A stretch of DNA of 64,000 nt from Atrina japonica (Eukaryota > Mollusca > Bivalvia > Pterioida > Pinnidae), in the NCBI GenBank assembly GCA_030159075.1, contig BROG01000638.1, forward strand, positions 1 through 64,000, read 5' to 3'. Positions within the stretch are counted from its first letter, which is position 1, and each line of letters begins with the position of its first letter. Shown here piece by piece: positions 49,817 through 61,455 of this stretch. Position numbers and translations under genes: made by a program. The notes below the pieces were generated by a model. It worked only from the letters and a program-made list of their open reading frames with translations. It was not told the DNA's origin and made no database searches.

Positions 49817-51859
49817 AAACGTGTATGTCAACAGTCAAGAATTGACAAAATTATATTCTTGTACGTGACGTTTTAGCGCTCCTTGCCAAAAAGGTCCACG
49901 TAGGCTATTTTCAGCACTTTGCGTGCGTCGTTGTTGTAAACCGCTAAAACGATTTTGACTTTACATGGAGAAAGCAGTTCATCAAGTTTGTGATTTATCA
50001 ACATCGTATCAGGGGTAGATCTTTTGTGAGGCAACTTAGATCTCAGGGTTATTCATGTCCATGAAAATCTTCCCATTCACTCCATCATGTAAAACACTAA
50101 TTCCGTCTGAGTGATCTACACGGGGGTATGATTCAATTTGGTTTTCGTAGAAATCGGAAAATTAATTTTTGACGTTTTGACGTCTTTTTAGAGGCATTTG
50201 ACACTTTCATTCATTGGTGTATTTTCCCGCCTTTTCACTATGATACAATCATTTCCATGTGTTTGACCTTTGATAAGAAGAAGACAGGGCATTTTTGCTT
50301 AAGTCTTAAATCTTAATATGCTGTCTTTATCTATAGTAAGCGTAATGTCGAAGTAGGAAATTGATGTATTTGAATATTGATAACATATAGAACATAGATA
50401 ATAAAGGTAACTTACATTTTAACAAACGGCAATTTTTAGGAAGCACACTATTTTCTATTTTTATAACTGTCAGACATAACAGTGTTGTTTGCTTTATCCT
50501 TGGTCTTTATTTGATATGAAATAAAATTTTATGAACTTGCAAAAAATATTTTAAAGTTGTCGACAATCGGATAGGTAATACAAAGTTACATATAGCAATG
50601 TGTCAATGTCCATTGCATTGTGACAAAACAGATTCAGTGTTTCTATCAATTTTATGAATTCAATTTTTTGGTATGAATATGCAAATTTTTATGTAAATCA
50701 ATATCTATCATGCATACATCTGATCTACATTAATCTTTTGCAGTATATAAAGTTTACAGCAAACAGCATGGATGTCTGAATGTGAATTTAAGATTAAAGA
50801 TACTGCATAGTCACGCCGACTGAAGGTTTTACAGGACACTTACTATTACATGATATATATAACCTGTCTCACAGCAAAACAAACTGTCACATTTATTTAC
50901 TTGCCAACATATTTTAAGTATAATTTCCTAGAGAGTCGTTTCTCTCGGGATCATTCCATCTGTTACACAATAATAGACATTTCCTGCATCGCAATTTCCT
51001 GTTGATATATGTCAAGATAACTTAAAATATCGGTATCTACTGTGCTATTGTGCACTTACTGTTAAATAACATTTCTATATAAATGGTGCAAAAAACAAAA
51101 AGAAAAAAAAACGAAAAGAAAAAAAAACAAAAAACAAAAAACAAAAAAAAAACACAAACACACACACAAAAAAACCCCAAAAGGACAGCAATACGAAACT
51201 GAATTTTTATTATAATAATAAACGACAAATTATGAATTCACCATGACCTTTGGGAAAGAACACTAACATCTAAACAAAAGAATATGACCAACTGTCTTTT
51301 TATAGGAATAGATCATTGATATTTGCCTGGATGAAATTGCTAAAAATGGACGCGGCTTTGATTAATGTATGGTATGAAATCACCAGTTTAACATTATCTT
51401 GTGGGATGAAATACTCAAAACAAAATGAAATTTTATTAGTTCACTAAAACCATTATATCAACATATATCATTATGTTTAATTACAATCTTGACCGCCTGC
51501 GGTGGTCTATGGGTTTTGATTCGCGGTATCATTTCATACCAACGACCTTGTAAAAATGGTAGTGATTGTTATTCCACCAAACGATCGGCATATGATATAA
51601 AGTAACGGATAGTAGTTCGGATAAAAATTAAAAGCGAAGTTCAGTACAGGTAGGCGTGGCACGTGGTCACAAACCAGTAAAACGTCTTCGAATGTTAATG
51701 ATGATAAGCAAAATGTCATAGCAATGGTAATACTTAAGAATATGATAATACTTATATCAGATACCTGATCATGGTCTTTAAGTATAACGAATATAGATGT
51801 CATTTGAAAAAAATATTTTGCCCTTAAATAAAAACAAAATAAACTGCCAGAGACGATCG
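49817..51859. other. DNA between the two family A arms
   Basis: About 2 kb with no gene recognised. It contains an A-rich simple stretch (51090-51180). It may be pre-existing genomic DNA or decayed element sequence. A 175-codon minus frame (51534-52061) is partly antisense to the RT gene and is not real. Confidence 0.5.
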
Positions 51860-53665
51860 ATTTGCTCGAGCCTAAAGTAGTTGAGACTAATAAAGAAGAT
51901 GCCGAACCTGATACTGTTTTTGAGTGGATTAAGTCGATCAGTAATGTTCGTAAACGAAGAATTCGACGACTTAAACATTGTGTCAACACAAAACACAATT
52001 TAATTTTTCGTGACCCTGATGTTGTCAGAGAACATTTCCGTCTCCATGAAAATTGTATCATCGTTCCTGCTGACTAAGCATCAAATAACTTCGCATTTGT
52101 CTGCAGGCGATACTACTCCAGCATCCTACAAGATGAACTTGGACTAAACACACTTCCTGGAAATCCTACATACTCTCTACTCGGTTTCTCTACCTCTGAA
52201 ATATTAGATAATCATAAATCCGTTCTCGCTTCGTTTGGAATACCCACAAGTGACACGGAGCTTGAATTGTCATATATTTATTGGATTCCGACGATGCACA
52301 AAAATCCCTATAAACACCGCTGCATTGCGGGGTCATCTAAGTGTTCCACCAAGCCTTTATCTATTTTGCTTAACACACTTCTAAAACATATTAAACAAGT
52401 TCTTCAGAAGTACTGTATAACGGCCTTCTCCAGAAGCTGAGTCTATCAGATGTGGATCCTAAAGAATTCAAAGGAATTGTTGGAACATTTAAAATCTCAA
52501 AATTTCAAACATATTTAAAACATCAAGTCTTTTGATTTTTCGACCCTTTACGCAACAATCCCTCATCAAAAACTTAAAAAACAAATTTACATCTATTATA
52601 CAAAACTCTTTTGTATACATAAATGGAAATCGCAGATATAAATATTTGGTGTAAGGTCACGAGGAACCTTATTTTGTCGACGAACACTCTAATACCAGTA
52701 ACAAGTACACTGAAGACGATATTCACAAGATGCTGGGGTCTCTAGTAGACAACATATTCGTGGTTTTTGCGGGAAAAAATTCCAACAGATTGTCGGCATT
52801 CCAATGGGTACCAATTTTGCACCTCTTTTGGCTGACATATGTTTGTATGAAGCGGAATTTATACAGTCTCTGCTCTCAAAAGGGAACAAACAGTTGGCAT
52901 CTCGGTTCAATTTTACTTACTGGTATATCGACGATGTTCTGTCCGTAAATAAATCAGAATTTCAGAATTACCTTGGCCAGATGTATCCTGTTGAGCTAGA
53001 GATCACTGACACGACATAGAGCAACACATCTGCTTCTTAACTAGATTTACTCCTATCGATTGGAAAAGACGGTCAACTTCACACATCCCTCTATGACAAA
53101 CGAGACGATTTCAATTTCCATATCACAAACTTCCCGTTTCTAAGAAGTAATATCCCATCTTCTCCTGCCTATGGCATTTTCATTTTACAACTTATATGTT
53201 ATGCCAGGGCATGCTCTTCTTATGAATGTTTTATTCTGCGAGTTAAACGACTAGCCAATGAAGTACTTACACAAAGTTATGTTGTTGAACGCTTGGAGTC
53301 GTCGTTTAAGAAATTTTGATGTTCGATACGGGAATCTTGTTAAACATTATTAAGTCCCCCTCTCAGAGATATTAGATAGTATTCTGGATCACAGACAGTG
53401 ACTACGTTTCACCAATCATGCTTTTCACCGAACTTGACCTCATCACTAAACTTGACCTTTTTACCGAATTTGATCCGTTCATCGAACTAGAAAGGTTTCC
53501 ATGGAACATTTGTGACGGGTGTGGCATGGCAGTACAAGACACTGACTCATTCCGGACACTTGGTCTTATCCCGTTTGGGATTCGTAATTGTTCTTCATGT
53601 TGAGACCATTTGCACATCTAATTCGTCGTGTTATAATGGACTTGTGTTTCGATTATTGATTGGTA
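51860..53665 (+). pseudogene. Penelope-like RT element, family A copy 2
   Basis: The most complete family A copy. From 51862: a basic segment (NVRKRRIRRLKH), FRDPDVVREHFRLHENCIIV with PAD then a stop, SFGIPTSD and ELSYIYWIPTMHKNPYKHRC (RT fingers), CSTKPLSILLNTLLKHIKQV, and motif A FDFSTLYATIPHQKL. After a frameshift comes motif B (MGTNFAPLLADICLYEAEFI) and the catalytic FNFTYWYIDDVLSVNKSEF. Then come the KRDDFNFHITNFP strand and the ARACSSYECF thumb. The end frame 53418-53603 contains IPFGIRNCSSC. Visible stops and frameshifts show it is dead. Cys/Gly spacing in CDGCGM is conserved between copies. No GIY-YIG domain is seen. Confidence 0.75.
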
Positions 53666-53689
53666 CGTCTTAGGTTTTACTAATATGAA

Positions 53690-53790
53690 TATGATCATTC
53701 GAACCCAGGACCTTCAGTATGCGAGGCGAATTATCTGCGAAAATGAACACCAACCTCTGAGCGTTATACTAAAATACTTACTCGTGATTC
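53690..53790 (-). mobile_element. tRNA-like SINE fragment
   Basis: On minus, TATAACGCTCAGAGGTTGG resembles a box A region and CTGGGTTCGAATGATC a box B. The spacing of about 45 bases fits a tRNA-derived head. No body or tail was identified. Confidence 0.45.
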
Positions 53791-54203
53791 AAAACCTTTT
53801 ATGACGTAAACAGAAAAAAATGTTAGGGTATGAAAGATCATAGGATTAAGAACCTCCGAATAATTGAAAGATAGATCAAATACTTGTTAATTTGTATCTG
53901 TATCCTGGAATAACAACAGATTCACAGATTTTCTGTCAAGGAGATAAAAAGTATATTCCCCCATGGAAACCCTGTAAACACGTTAGGGAATTTAATAAAT
54001 TTCAAGCTAAAAAATTTATTCCTTTTTGCTGAAATCATTTATATAAATCCAAATAATCATTCAGTCATAGCAATGATAATACTGTCTCCTTTACACTTAG
54101 AATGATACGCATATTCACAAGTCCCTGTATATACACAACATGCTTTTTATGCAAACGGATAAAGCAGATATTACTAGATAATTGTGATGTTCCACACTTT
54201 TCT

Positions 54204-54244
<41 letters not shown>

Positions 54245-55150
54245 TTAAAGTTTACAGTCTATTTTACCAATAGTTCCGGTTAATCACAAGACATGTTATA
54301 CTAAATTCAGCATAAGTAAAGAAACCCGACTGGAAAGCATAGTTTGAATCTCCTTTATTAATTAACAATTCTCCTATCAACTTGTAAATATTTCAAATGA
54401 CCAAAAAACAAAGAAATATTCAGAAACTTTATTTCAAAATCCTTGTCCAATTAAGATATAGATATTTAAAAACATCATTTCTCATTGAAATGGAATACAT
54501 GTATTTTGTTGTTGTTTGGTGGACTATTACATTTTACGATCCAGGGTATTTGCAATCAAATATTAACTATTTATAAAATCTTATCAAAACTTAAAAAAAA
54601 TGCAAGTGGGAGTGGCCGAAAAATGAAATTTCTTGAAACGTTAAAATGCTAAAACTTTGTAATGACATTTATAACTTAAGAAAACACTGTCTGCTGACAT
54701 GGTTTATTTTCATCTTTTTATTGCGTTCTGGTTTCTGCCATTGGCAGCTGGAATCACGAACACCGTAGTAGTTATATAGAAAACACCAATTTGAACTCTA
54801 GATCACTATCGGGATCTATATTTCAGGTATAATAACAGCACTTAATCTAAGAATGATATCAGGTTTCTTGTTTTGATTCCTGTCTGATGGTGTTATTTAT
54901 TAAACAATATGAAATCAACACCAGCTAAATGTGGTTTTATATAATTATAAATATTGGCTATGTAAACAGACGTTGATAAGGTTATTATCAGCCATACTTA
55001 CTTTGTAGAAGGACTTTTACTTCTAAGCCAAAAACGTTCAGCCAGAAAAATGAGCGAAGATGATATGTTGCTGACACTTCCGCTATTGTGACCACGTGTG
55101 ATAGTTTTTGGTAAATTGAAAGAGAAGTTACTCCAATAGAGACGGTTACC
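53791..55150. other. Noncoding AT-rich sequence
   Basis: It contains only the CA microsatellite. No gene is supported. Confidence 0.5.
54206..54242 (+). repeat. (CA)n microsatellite
   Basis: A perfect CA run of about 37 bases. Confidence 0.97.
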
Positions 55151-55259
55151 TTGATCTTGACCTGGGCCCAGGGTCATGAAACTATTCTCAGACAATTTTT
55201 TTTTCTCAACTTCAAGATTCTGCTCAAATGTTGAGAATTTTCTCAATTTGGGTAAAGTT

Positions 55260-56045
55260 GTGGACCATAACGAAATTCTTAGACAAATTTCTTTCTCATG
55301 TGATAAAAAAGTTAAGTACGGCATGAAGCTGACTTTAGTAATTCTTAATAGCGAAATGGCTGCCCCCTATGTTCGCCTCGGGATAAATAAACGCAAATGT
55401 CATTGTCATTGTTACCCTAGAGTATTTCAGGACATGTTTAATCCTTTGGCTTTCGAAGACAACATGTTATTTGAGCGAAATAGGTTTAAGAGACAAACAT
55501 TTTTTTCTCTGTTGGCTTGTTCTGGCCATACGACGTTTGTTTACATTAACAATAGGGACGGTGTAAATTAAGTCGGGTTATTGTACCCCAGTGTGTGTTT
55601 CGAGTCATTCATCTTATCTAATTGAATATCGTTTATCTTATACATTATACATATTATGTGTATAAAGTACTGACTTCGGTCATGTACTGGCAATTTACAA
55701 GACGTTTTTAATGATTTTAAAAGGTATATATCTACTCCCCATTTTATGCCACACAACTTGCTGTCTACTTGATTTTTAACGCGTTTTATACCTATTGGTT
55801 GGTTATTAAATAATTACTCATAGATTGTGATAAGAATAATATTCAAACAACGAAGTTATGTGAATCGGGACATAAAATGAGATAAATGTCTTGGACAAGA
55901 TTTACACTGCCCTTGACAATCTTACCTCAGTCGACAAAATTCATTCATTTTATGGCCCGCGAATTTTCACTTTTTACTCAGATGAAAAATTCTTAACTTT
56001 TGAGAATGAAATTTGTCTCAAAATTTTTTTGTTTATGGTCCGGGG
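55260..56045. mobile_element. Possible deleted PIF/Harbinger element
   Basis: A segment at about 55260-55315 (GGACCATAAC, then GACAAATTTC, TTCTCA, AAGTTAAG) is present inverted at about 55990-56045. Between them lies a frame resembling the N-terminus of HARBI1-type nucleases. A GGGCCC-containing phrase at about 55165 resembles the G/C-rich ends of Harbinger elements but lacks a clear right-hand partner. Boundaries and the 3-bp duplication typical of this superfamily could not be established. Confidence 0.35.
55356..55571 (+). pseudogene. HARBI1-like transposase N-terminal fragment
   Basis: The frame from the ATG of MAAPYVRL contains RVFQDMFNPLAFEDNMLFER followed by NRFKRQTFFSL. This spacing (R-V-x-x-D-x-x-NPL, then D, then the ER.RF and F..L cluster) is typical of the start of HARBI1-like PIF/Harbinger nucleases. 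The open frame actually begins at 55176, but the upstream residues look unrelated. It stops at 55571, far before the DDE catalytic core, so the piece is a relic. The alternative is a chance resemblance in a short ORF. Confidence 0.4.
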
Positions 56046-56080
56046 AAGTGTTTACATAAAAATGCTTATTTTGATAAGTT
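55572..56080. other. Noncoding sequence around the Harbinger-like relic
   Basis: Apart from the inverted segment noted with the relic, nothing was recognised. Confidence 0.4.
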
Positions 56081-57290
56081 AGGTGAATGATATAATTATA
56101 TATGTTATCATTATATATGCTATCGTCTGGCATAATCTTCGACAGAATTCATAACTATACTGAAATTCTGACGCCAATTAAAGGAACGGGCTTCTCGGTA
56201 TCTTAAAATAAGATTTTTCAGGCTTTCATTTTCAACAATAGAAACGTCGCCGGTGATGACATGCCCGATAGGATTGTATTTGAAAGGAGATGAAGCACAT
56301 GAACATGTGACAGTGTTGTGTAGACGATGGTTGATGTCCAACCACTGCAAAACCTGTTTGTAATTGAATAGCTTGGATGCGATGCTAGGTGTATAGCTAT
56401 ATGAAATGCAAGGATTGGTCTTCAATTTAAAATATGGCGGAACACAGGTCTGAACTTTCTTGTGATTTAGAACATTGCTAATGTTGAAAGCGTCTATACC
56501 TTTATTCGTAAATTTAAGTTTCTGTTCAGATCAGTCATCGCTAGTAACGCGTGTAGCCTTGAACAGTGTGTTATAAGCAATGTCCATTATAACGGAGTTC
56601 AGTGTGTATTCCGGGGTTGAAGAATCCGTTTGGGGTTCATTCTTGCTTCCTGAAATAATCATCAAGAAGTATAAACAATATCAGATACCAAAGTATAAAT
56701 CAATAGAATGTCCAGTACATAGATACAAATCCGGTAAAAACGGACAAACACGGACCTCAGATACCAAAGTATAAATCAATAGAATGTCCAGTACCAGATA
56801 CAAAGAAACACAAATCCGGTATAAAAATGGTCCACATAGATACAAATCCGGTAAAAACGCACCCCTCAGATAAAAGTATAAATCAATAGAATGTGGACAA
56901 AGATACAAATCCGGTGGACAAACATGGAAACCAAGGATCAGTAAGCATAAGCATCCCCTGTCGATCGGTCACACCCGCTGTGAATCCACAGTCAAGTTCA
57001 ATGAAATATGTGAGGAGTGAATCCTCGTCACAATTGGTACAGAGGTCTCAACAACGAAAAGGCAACTCAACATTTCACTTAGTGAAACAGATTAATCGCA
57101 AACAAGACTAATATACCTACCCCTGTATATGAAATCTTCCTATTTTTGTACAAACCTTGGTATATCGGATCATTTGTGAAATTTAAAATCCATATGCGGG
57201 TGACTGAGGGATATTTCTACTAAAATGTGGAAATTTACGATGGGAAAGCCGAAATTGTCAAGTTTGTCATATAGAATAGGTTACCCGCCT
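56081..57290 (-). mobile_element. Family B: tandem head-to-tail junction of two copies
   Basis: Read on minus from 57290: C-terminal RT remnant (DFGFPIV-type), the 3' region (CAGACCTCTGTACC-type to CACAGCGGGTGTGACCGATC), then the terminal motif TTTTACCGGATTTGT about three times (56680-56935) with intervening deletions. Next comes the 5' region (56640-56430). Finally the N-terminal frame (56425-56120) has NTVTCSCASSPFKYNPIGHV, SFNWRQNFSIVMNSVEDYAR and then truncation. One copy's 3' end is thus joined to the next copy's 5' end, the partial-tandem arrangement known for Penelope-like elements. Confidence 0.65.
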
Positions 57291-57427
57291 TATTAACCTC
57301 AAATCGATGACCATATATTATTTTATTTATCCTAAAGATAAATAATTTTGTATTGTTGTTTTTTATAATTTGTGTTGTTTATATAATCTAACTTACTTGA
57401 GAACCAACAACAAAACCACAGTGGATA
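57291..57427. other. Short spacer
   Basis: AT-rich sequence between the retroelement and the tandem array; no feature. Confidence 0.5.
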
Positions 57428-57955
57428 CGTTTCCTTGTAAGCCTAGGAGTAGACGTAGTAATTTACATATTAAAATTACTCGGTACATAAGCCTTGCTGT
57501 AGGTGTAGTAATTTACATGTAAACATTACACCGTACATAATAAGTCTAGCTGCGGGTGTAGTAATTTACATGTTAACATTACACCGTACATAATAAGTCT
57601 AGCTGCGGGTGTAGTAATTTACATATTAACATTACACCGTACATAATAAGTCTAGCTGCGGGTGTAGTAATTTACATATTAACATTACACCGTACATAAT
57701 AAGTCTAGCTGCGGGTGTAGTAATTTACATATTAACATTACACCGTACATAATAAGTCTAGCTGCGGGTGTAGTAATTTACATATTAACATTACACCGTA
57801 CATAATAAGTCTAGCTGCGGGTGTAGTAATTTACATATTAACATTACACCGTACATAATAAGTCTAGCTGCGGGTGTAGTAATTTACATATTAACATTAC
57901 ACCGTACATAATAAGTCTAGCTGCGGGTGTAGTAATTAACATATAAAAATTACCC
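57428..57955 (+). repeat. 53-bp tandem array with internal dyad
   Basis: About nine to ten copies of a 53-bp unit: AAGTCTAGCTGCGGGTGTAG, TAATTTACATATTAACATTA, CACCGTACATAAT. The central copies are essentially identical; both edges are diverged. Within each unit GTGTAGTAAT and ATTACAC-type ends form an imperfect palindrome around TTACATATTAA. High homogeneity implies recent amplification or gene conversion. It is noncoding. Confidence 0.93.
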
Positions 57956-58580
57956 GGTATATGCATCTCCTTGGTCAGGCAGGAGTAATGTTGTTGAAGT
58001 GAAATTGTGAACAAGACAATCTTAATTCAATAAAGACATATCTGTATGTACTAATGACGTATTTATAAATTGAATTTATCAAGAGAAGGTTACCTTCTTT
58101 TTATCGAGACATTTTTTCGTTGACAAACTCTCAGGATGATTTCAAATGTGTTTTTCTACTTGTCGTAAAACGTGGGAATACCCGTACGACTATGCCTGAC
58201 AATCAATCCCACCCAACATTATATTTGTGATAAAATAATCCAAATCTTGAATAAGTTCACTGGAAATTGGATGATAAATTATTACTGAAATTAAGCAGGT
58301 AGTATATTTGATTTCTGGAGTAGCATTATTATAACTGTTCTAATGCTTTATATCCTTTAAACTAGATAGAACATGTTTGCGAGATAAAATGTTTTGCCAA
58401 ATATTCTATGTGGTAACAAATCCTGCTTATCAAATAAATATATCAATATAACGAATTCTTAAAAGATATTTCAGTTGAAACATTAACAGTTTTCTGTACC
58501 TACATGGAGCACATTGCTTTGCGCATGAATTTATTTTTCACATTAATTTTGAAGTTGACATCTGTGTTCTAACGTATAAG
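57956..58580. other. Noncoding AT-rich sequence
   Basis: No feature could be assigned. Confidence 0.5.
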
Positions 58581-58990
58581 CCAATGTAACTGAATTCGGG
58601 GGCAGTTAAATTTAGTTTGTCTCGGTTAATCATAGTTTTTCTCATTATATCACATTTACTGCAGAAAATACTAATCGGAATGAAAATCCAAACGTTTTCT
58701 TCTTGATAAACCTAGTTTAGCAATGAGAATTTTATCTATCAGTTTTCTTCTTGATAAACCTAATTTAGCAATGAGAAACTTATCTATCAGTTTTCTTTTT
58801 GATAAACCTAGTTTAGCAATGACAAACTTATCTATCGGAGTCAAACTAACATAAATGATGAATATTAATGTGATTTTAGCGCATTCATGAGTGAAGCCTA
58901 GCTTTTCGAAGCTCAACCTATTTTTGCAGTTATGCAGATATTTCCTCCGTTCAAATTCGAAACTCGCGTTAACTGGAGGAAAACTAAGTC
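58581..58990. repeat. FB-C related array, diverged
   Basis: It includes TCAGTTTTCTTCTTGATAAA then CCTA(G/A)TTTAGCAATGAGAA in three tandem copies of about 60 bp. It also has ATTAATGTGATTTTAGCGCA, close to the FB-C terminus, and GTTAACTGGAGGAAAACTAA. A minus frame of 81 codons reflects the tandem units (DKFLIAKLGLSRRKLI repeated) and is not taken as a gene. Confidence 0.6.
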
Positions 58991-59476
58991 ATTGTATGAT
59001 TTAGGCATTCAATAAATATTATATGAAATCATTGTGATAAGGATCTGTAACAGGATAATTGGCATTGTTTTAAAATGTTGCGTGACATATCAGTCCCTTA
59101 TCAAAGTGAATTAGATTTAGTTATCACATCTCCAACTAGATTCAGCCAATCACATTATTCCAGTCACATGATGACGTACTGTGAGCCAGAAGTAGGTTAC
59201 TAAATTATTACGTAGTGAATTTACTAATGTGTGCCAGTGTATACCTCCTTTTTGTTATTGTGCATCAAATACAAGTATGAAAATTTCGAAATATGTTTTA
59301 CAGCTAATGTTCTTTTAAAGAATGCGAGCATTAAATATACATGTTCTTGGTCATTGAAGAAATGGTTTTGTTTTGAGATATCATCTTACATGTATAGAGA
59401 TGTATTTAAAAATAGACGCATGCAGTCATCTTTCATGACGATTTCAATCAATTGTTTTTTTTCTTTTAGAATATGT
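58991..59476. other. Noncoding AT-rich sequence
   Basis: Part of an open plus frame that begins at 59231, but without recognisable protein content until 59477. Confidence 0.4.
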
Positions 59477-59642
59477 ATGTTTATTTTTGTTTTGTTTTTA
59501 TTGTTTTTATCGTTAAATCAAACCATACTCTTGTTTATGTCTACTTGTTCGTTTGCTCTCTTAGACAAAAATACAAATACCTCATTACAGAACAATGTGT
59601 TCCCCGAGAATCAAGTGGGTGATGTGATGCTGCAGGTACTTG
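59477..59642 (+). CDS. Candidate first coding exon of a secreted or membrane protein
   Basis: Tentative. From the ATG at 59477 the frame gives a strongly hydrophobic stretch of about 25-30 residues (MFIFVLFLLFLSLNQTILLF and on to a Cys/Ser/Ala region), resembling a signal peptide or signal anchor. A polar segment follows: LLDKNTNTSLQNNVFPENQ and VGDVMLQ. A good donor, TTG|GTAAGT, ends it at 59642 in phase 1; an alternative donor CAG|GTACTT lies a few codons earlier. A T-rich tract ending in TTTTAG stands just upstream and could be an acceptor for a 5' UTR intron. No family is recognised and no second exon was found within the window, so it may be chance. Confidence 0.22.
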
Positions 59643-59869
59643 GTAAGTCAAATTTCGTTTTATTTACTGATGGTATGCATTATTCTTTATGATTTTGTCT
59701 ATCACCTGTGCTTTAAGATATTTCTTATTGTTTATTTTCAGATGTTTATATACCTTTTCCTCAATTTCTATTTTCCAGGACTATTTGTAACCTGATTCGA
59801 TGGGAAGATCTGTGTCAAAATCTATGCTTATCCGGAAATTTTTATTTTTTTTTTATCCTTTTTCATTTT

Positions 59870-59995
59870 TCCCCAGTCCTTAATCCTATCCCGTTTGGGA
59901 TTCGCAATTGTTCTTCATGCTGAAACCATTTACATATCTAATTTGTCGTATTCTTATGGATTTCAGTTTCGGTTATAAATTGGTACGTCTTCGCT
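59870..59995 (+). mobile_element. Solo family A terminus
   Basis: CCTATCCCGTTTGGGATTCG, CAATTGTTCTTCATGCTGA and TAAATTGGTACGTCTT match the 3' terminus at 53560-53670 in order and orientation. No RT sequence is attached. It is a 5'-truncated or solo end. Confidence 0.65.
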
Positions 59996-60509
59996 TTTAA
60001 TTTGTAACGCTGAAATATTATTTTATAGTAAATATATATCCCTTTTTATTTATTTTACATTGCTGGACTTTTTACATTACCGAGGATGTCTTGTTTCACA
60101 ACAAAATGTATTCCATTTACTAGAATTCATATTGAGAGGAAGTTCTGTATCGTACAATAAATAAAGATCATAGTGTTAAAATTAGTAAGAAACAACATAT
60201 CAATACAATTTAATTCACATTTCTGACATCACATACCTGCACTGTATCACTGCGCGCAGTTGATTCTGACGGTAATGCAGAAACCACATATGCGCCAAAA
60301 GTGTACTGCGCATAACGCGTCGAGAGATGTAGCCGTCTTTCGCTTTTGGTTAATGAGAGAAAGTAAAAAGGAAACAAGCTACAAAATATTAGAAATAATA
60401 CGACTAAAATGTATACTCAATATTCTCTTCGTTCAGTTAGAGAACAGGGACATACCTGTACTGTAACTTTTTGCACAGTCAATACTTTTTCACTAACATG
60501 AAGATGTCA
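59996..60509. other. Noncoding sequence
   Basis: A short GC-richer part near 60250-60335 contains GCGCGC and ACGCGTC, but no gene was recognised. Confidence 0.45.
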
Positions 60510-61455
60510 CAGGTATAATTGCAGCGTTACAAATGCGTCCCGTGCCCTGGACAAAATGTTGTGTGTGTCCCGTGTTGTGGGCAATGTTTTGTGTGTCCGT
60601 GTCCTTGGCAATGTTTTGTGTTCCCGTGTCCTGGACAAAGTTTTGTGTGTCCCGTGTCCTGGACAATGTCGTATATGTCCCATGTCCTGGTCAGTGTTGT
60701 GTCTCATGCCCTGGACAATGTTGTATGTGTCCCATGATCTGGAAAATGCGTTTGTCACGTGTCCTGGACAATGTTGTGTCCCGTGCCCTGGACAATGATT
60801 TGTCTGCTTCGTGTTCTGGATGATGTTTTATTTGTCCCCTGTACTGGAAAATGTTTTGTGTTCCATGTACTGGTCTATGTTGTGTGCGTCGCATGTCCTG
60901 GACAATGTTGAGTCCCGTGTCCTGGTCAATATTTCTTGTGTCCTGGATACTGCGTGTCCCTTGTACCGAACAAAATTGTTTGTACCGTGTCCTAGACAAT
61001 GCTTTGTGTACTTAACAATGTGTCCTGGACAAACTTGTGTGTGCCCCATATCCTGATAAATGTTGCGTCTCGTACCCTGGACAATGTTGAATGTGTCCCA
61101 TGTCCTGGACAATGTCGTTTAAGTCCCATGTTCTGGTCAGTGTTGTGTCTCGTGTCGTGGTCAATGCTTTATGTGTCCCATGTCCTGGAAATTGGTTTGT
61201 CCCGTGTGTCCTGGACAATGATTTGTTCTGAACAATGTTGTGTGGTTGTGTCCCCTGTAATGCACATTTTTTGTGTGACCCGTGTCCTGGACACACTATT
61301 GTGTGTGACCCGTGTCCTGGACACAAAATTGTGTGTGTCCCGTTACCTAGACAATGTTGTGTGTCGCATGTTCTTGATATTGACTGTGTCCCGTACCCAT
61401 TACAATGTATCCCTGACATGTACAATGTTGTGTCCCGTGTCCTGGACAATGATCG
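60510..61455 (+). repeat. Degenerate tandem array, GTGTCCTGGACAATGTT units
   Basis: About 30 variants of a unit of roughly 27-30 bp built on CCCGTGTCCTGGACAATGTT and a GTGTGT spacer of variable length. Unit length and spacer vary, so overlapping Cys/Val/Pro-rich frames open and close on all strands. None has a convincing start or conserved period, and they are regarded as artefacts. Confidence 0.9.

Noticed and set aside
51534..52061. 175-codon minus-strand ORF
   Set aside because: Largely antisense to the RT pseudogene beginning at 51862; no domain.
54998..55324. 108-codon minus-strand ORF with a possible donor at its end
   Set aside because: It overlaps dispersed-repeat sequence (GGGCCC...TTCTCAGAC) and shows no domain.
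57428..57955. CRISPR array
   Set aside because: The 53-bp units are contiguous with no unique spacers, and the window is clearly animal nuclear DNA.
58671..58916. Minus ORF with repeated DKFLIAKLGLSRRKL
   Set aside because: Derived from three tandem copies of an FB-C-related unit, not a protein family.
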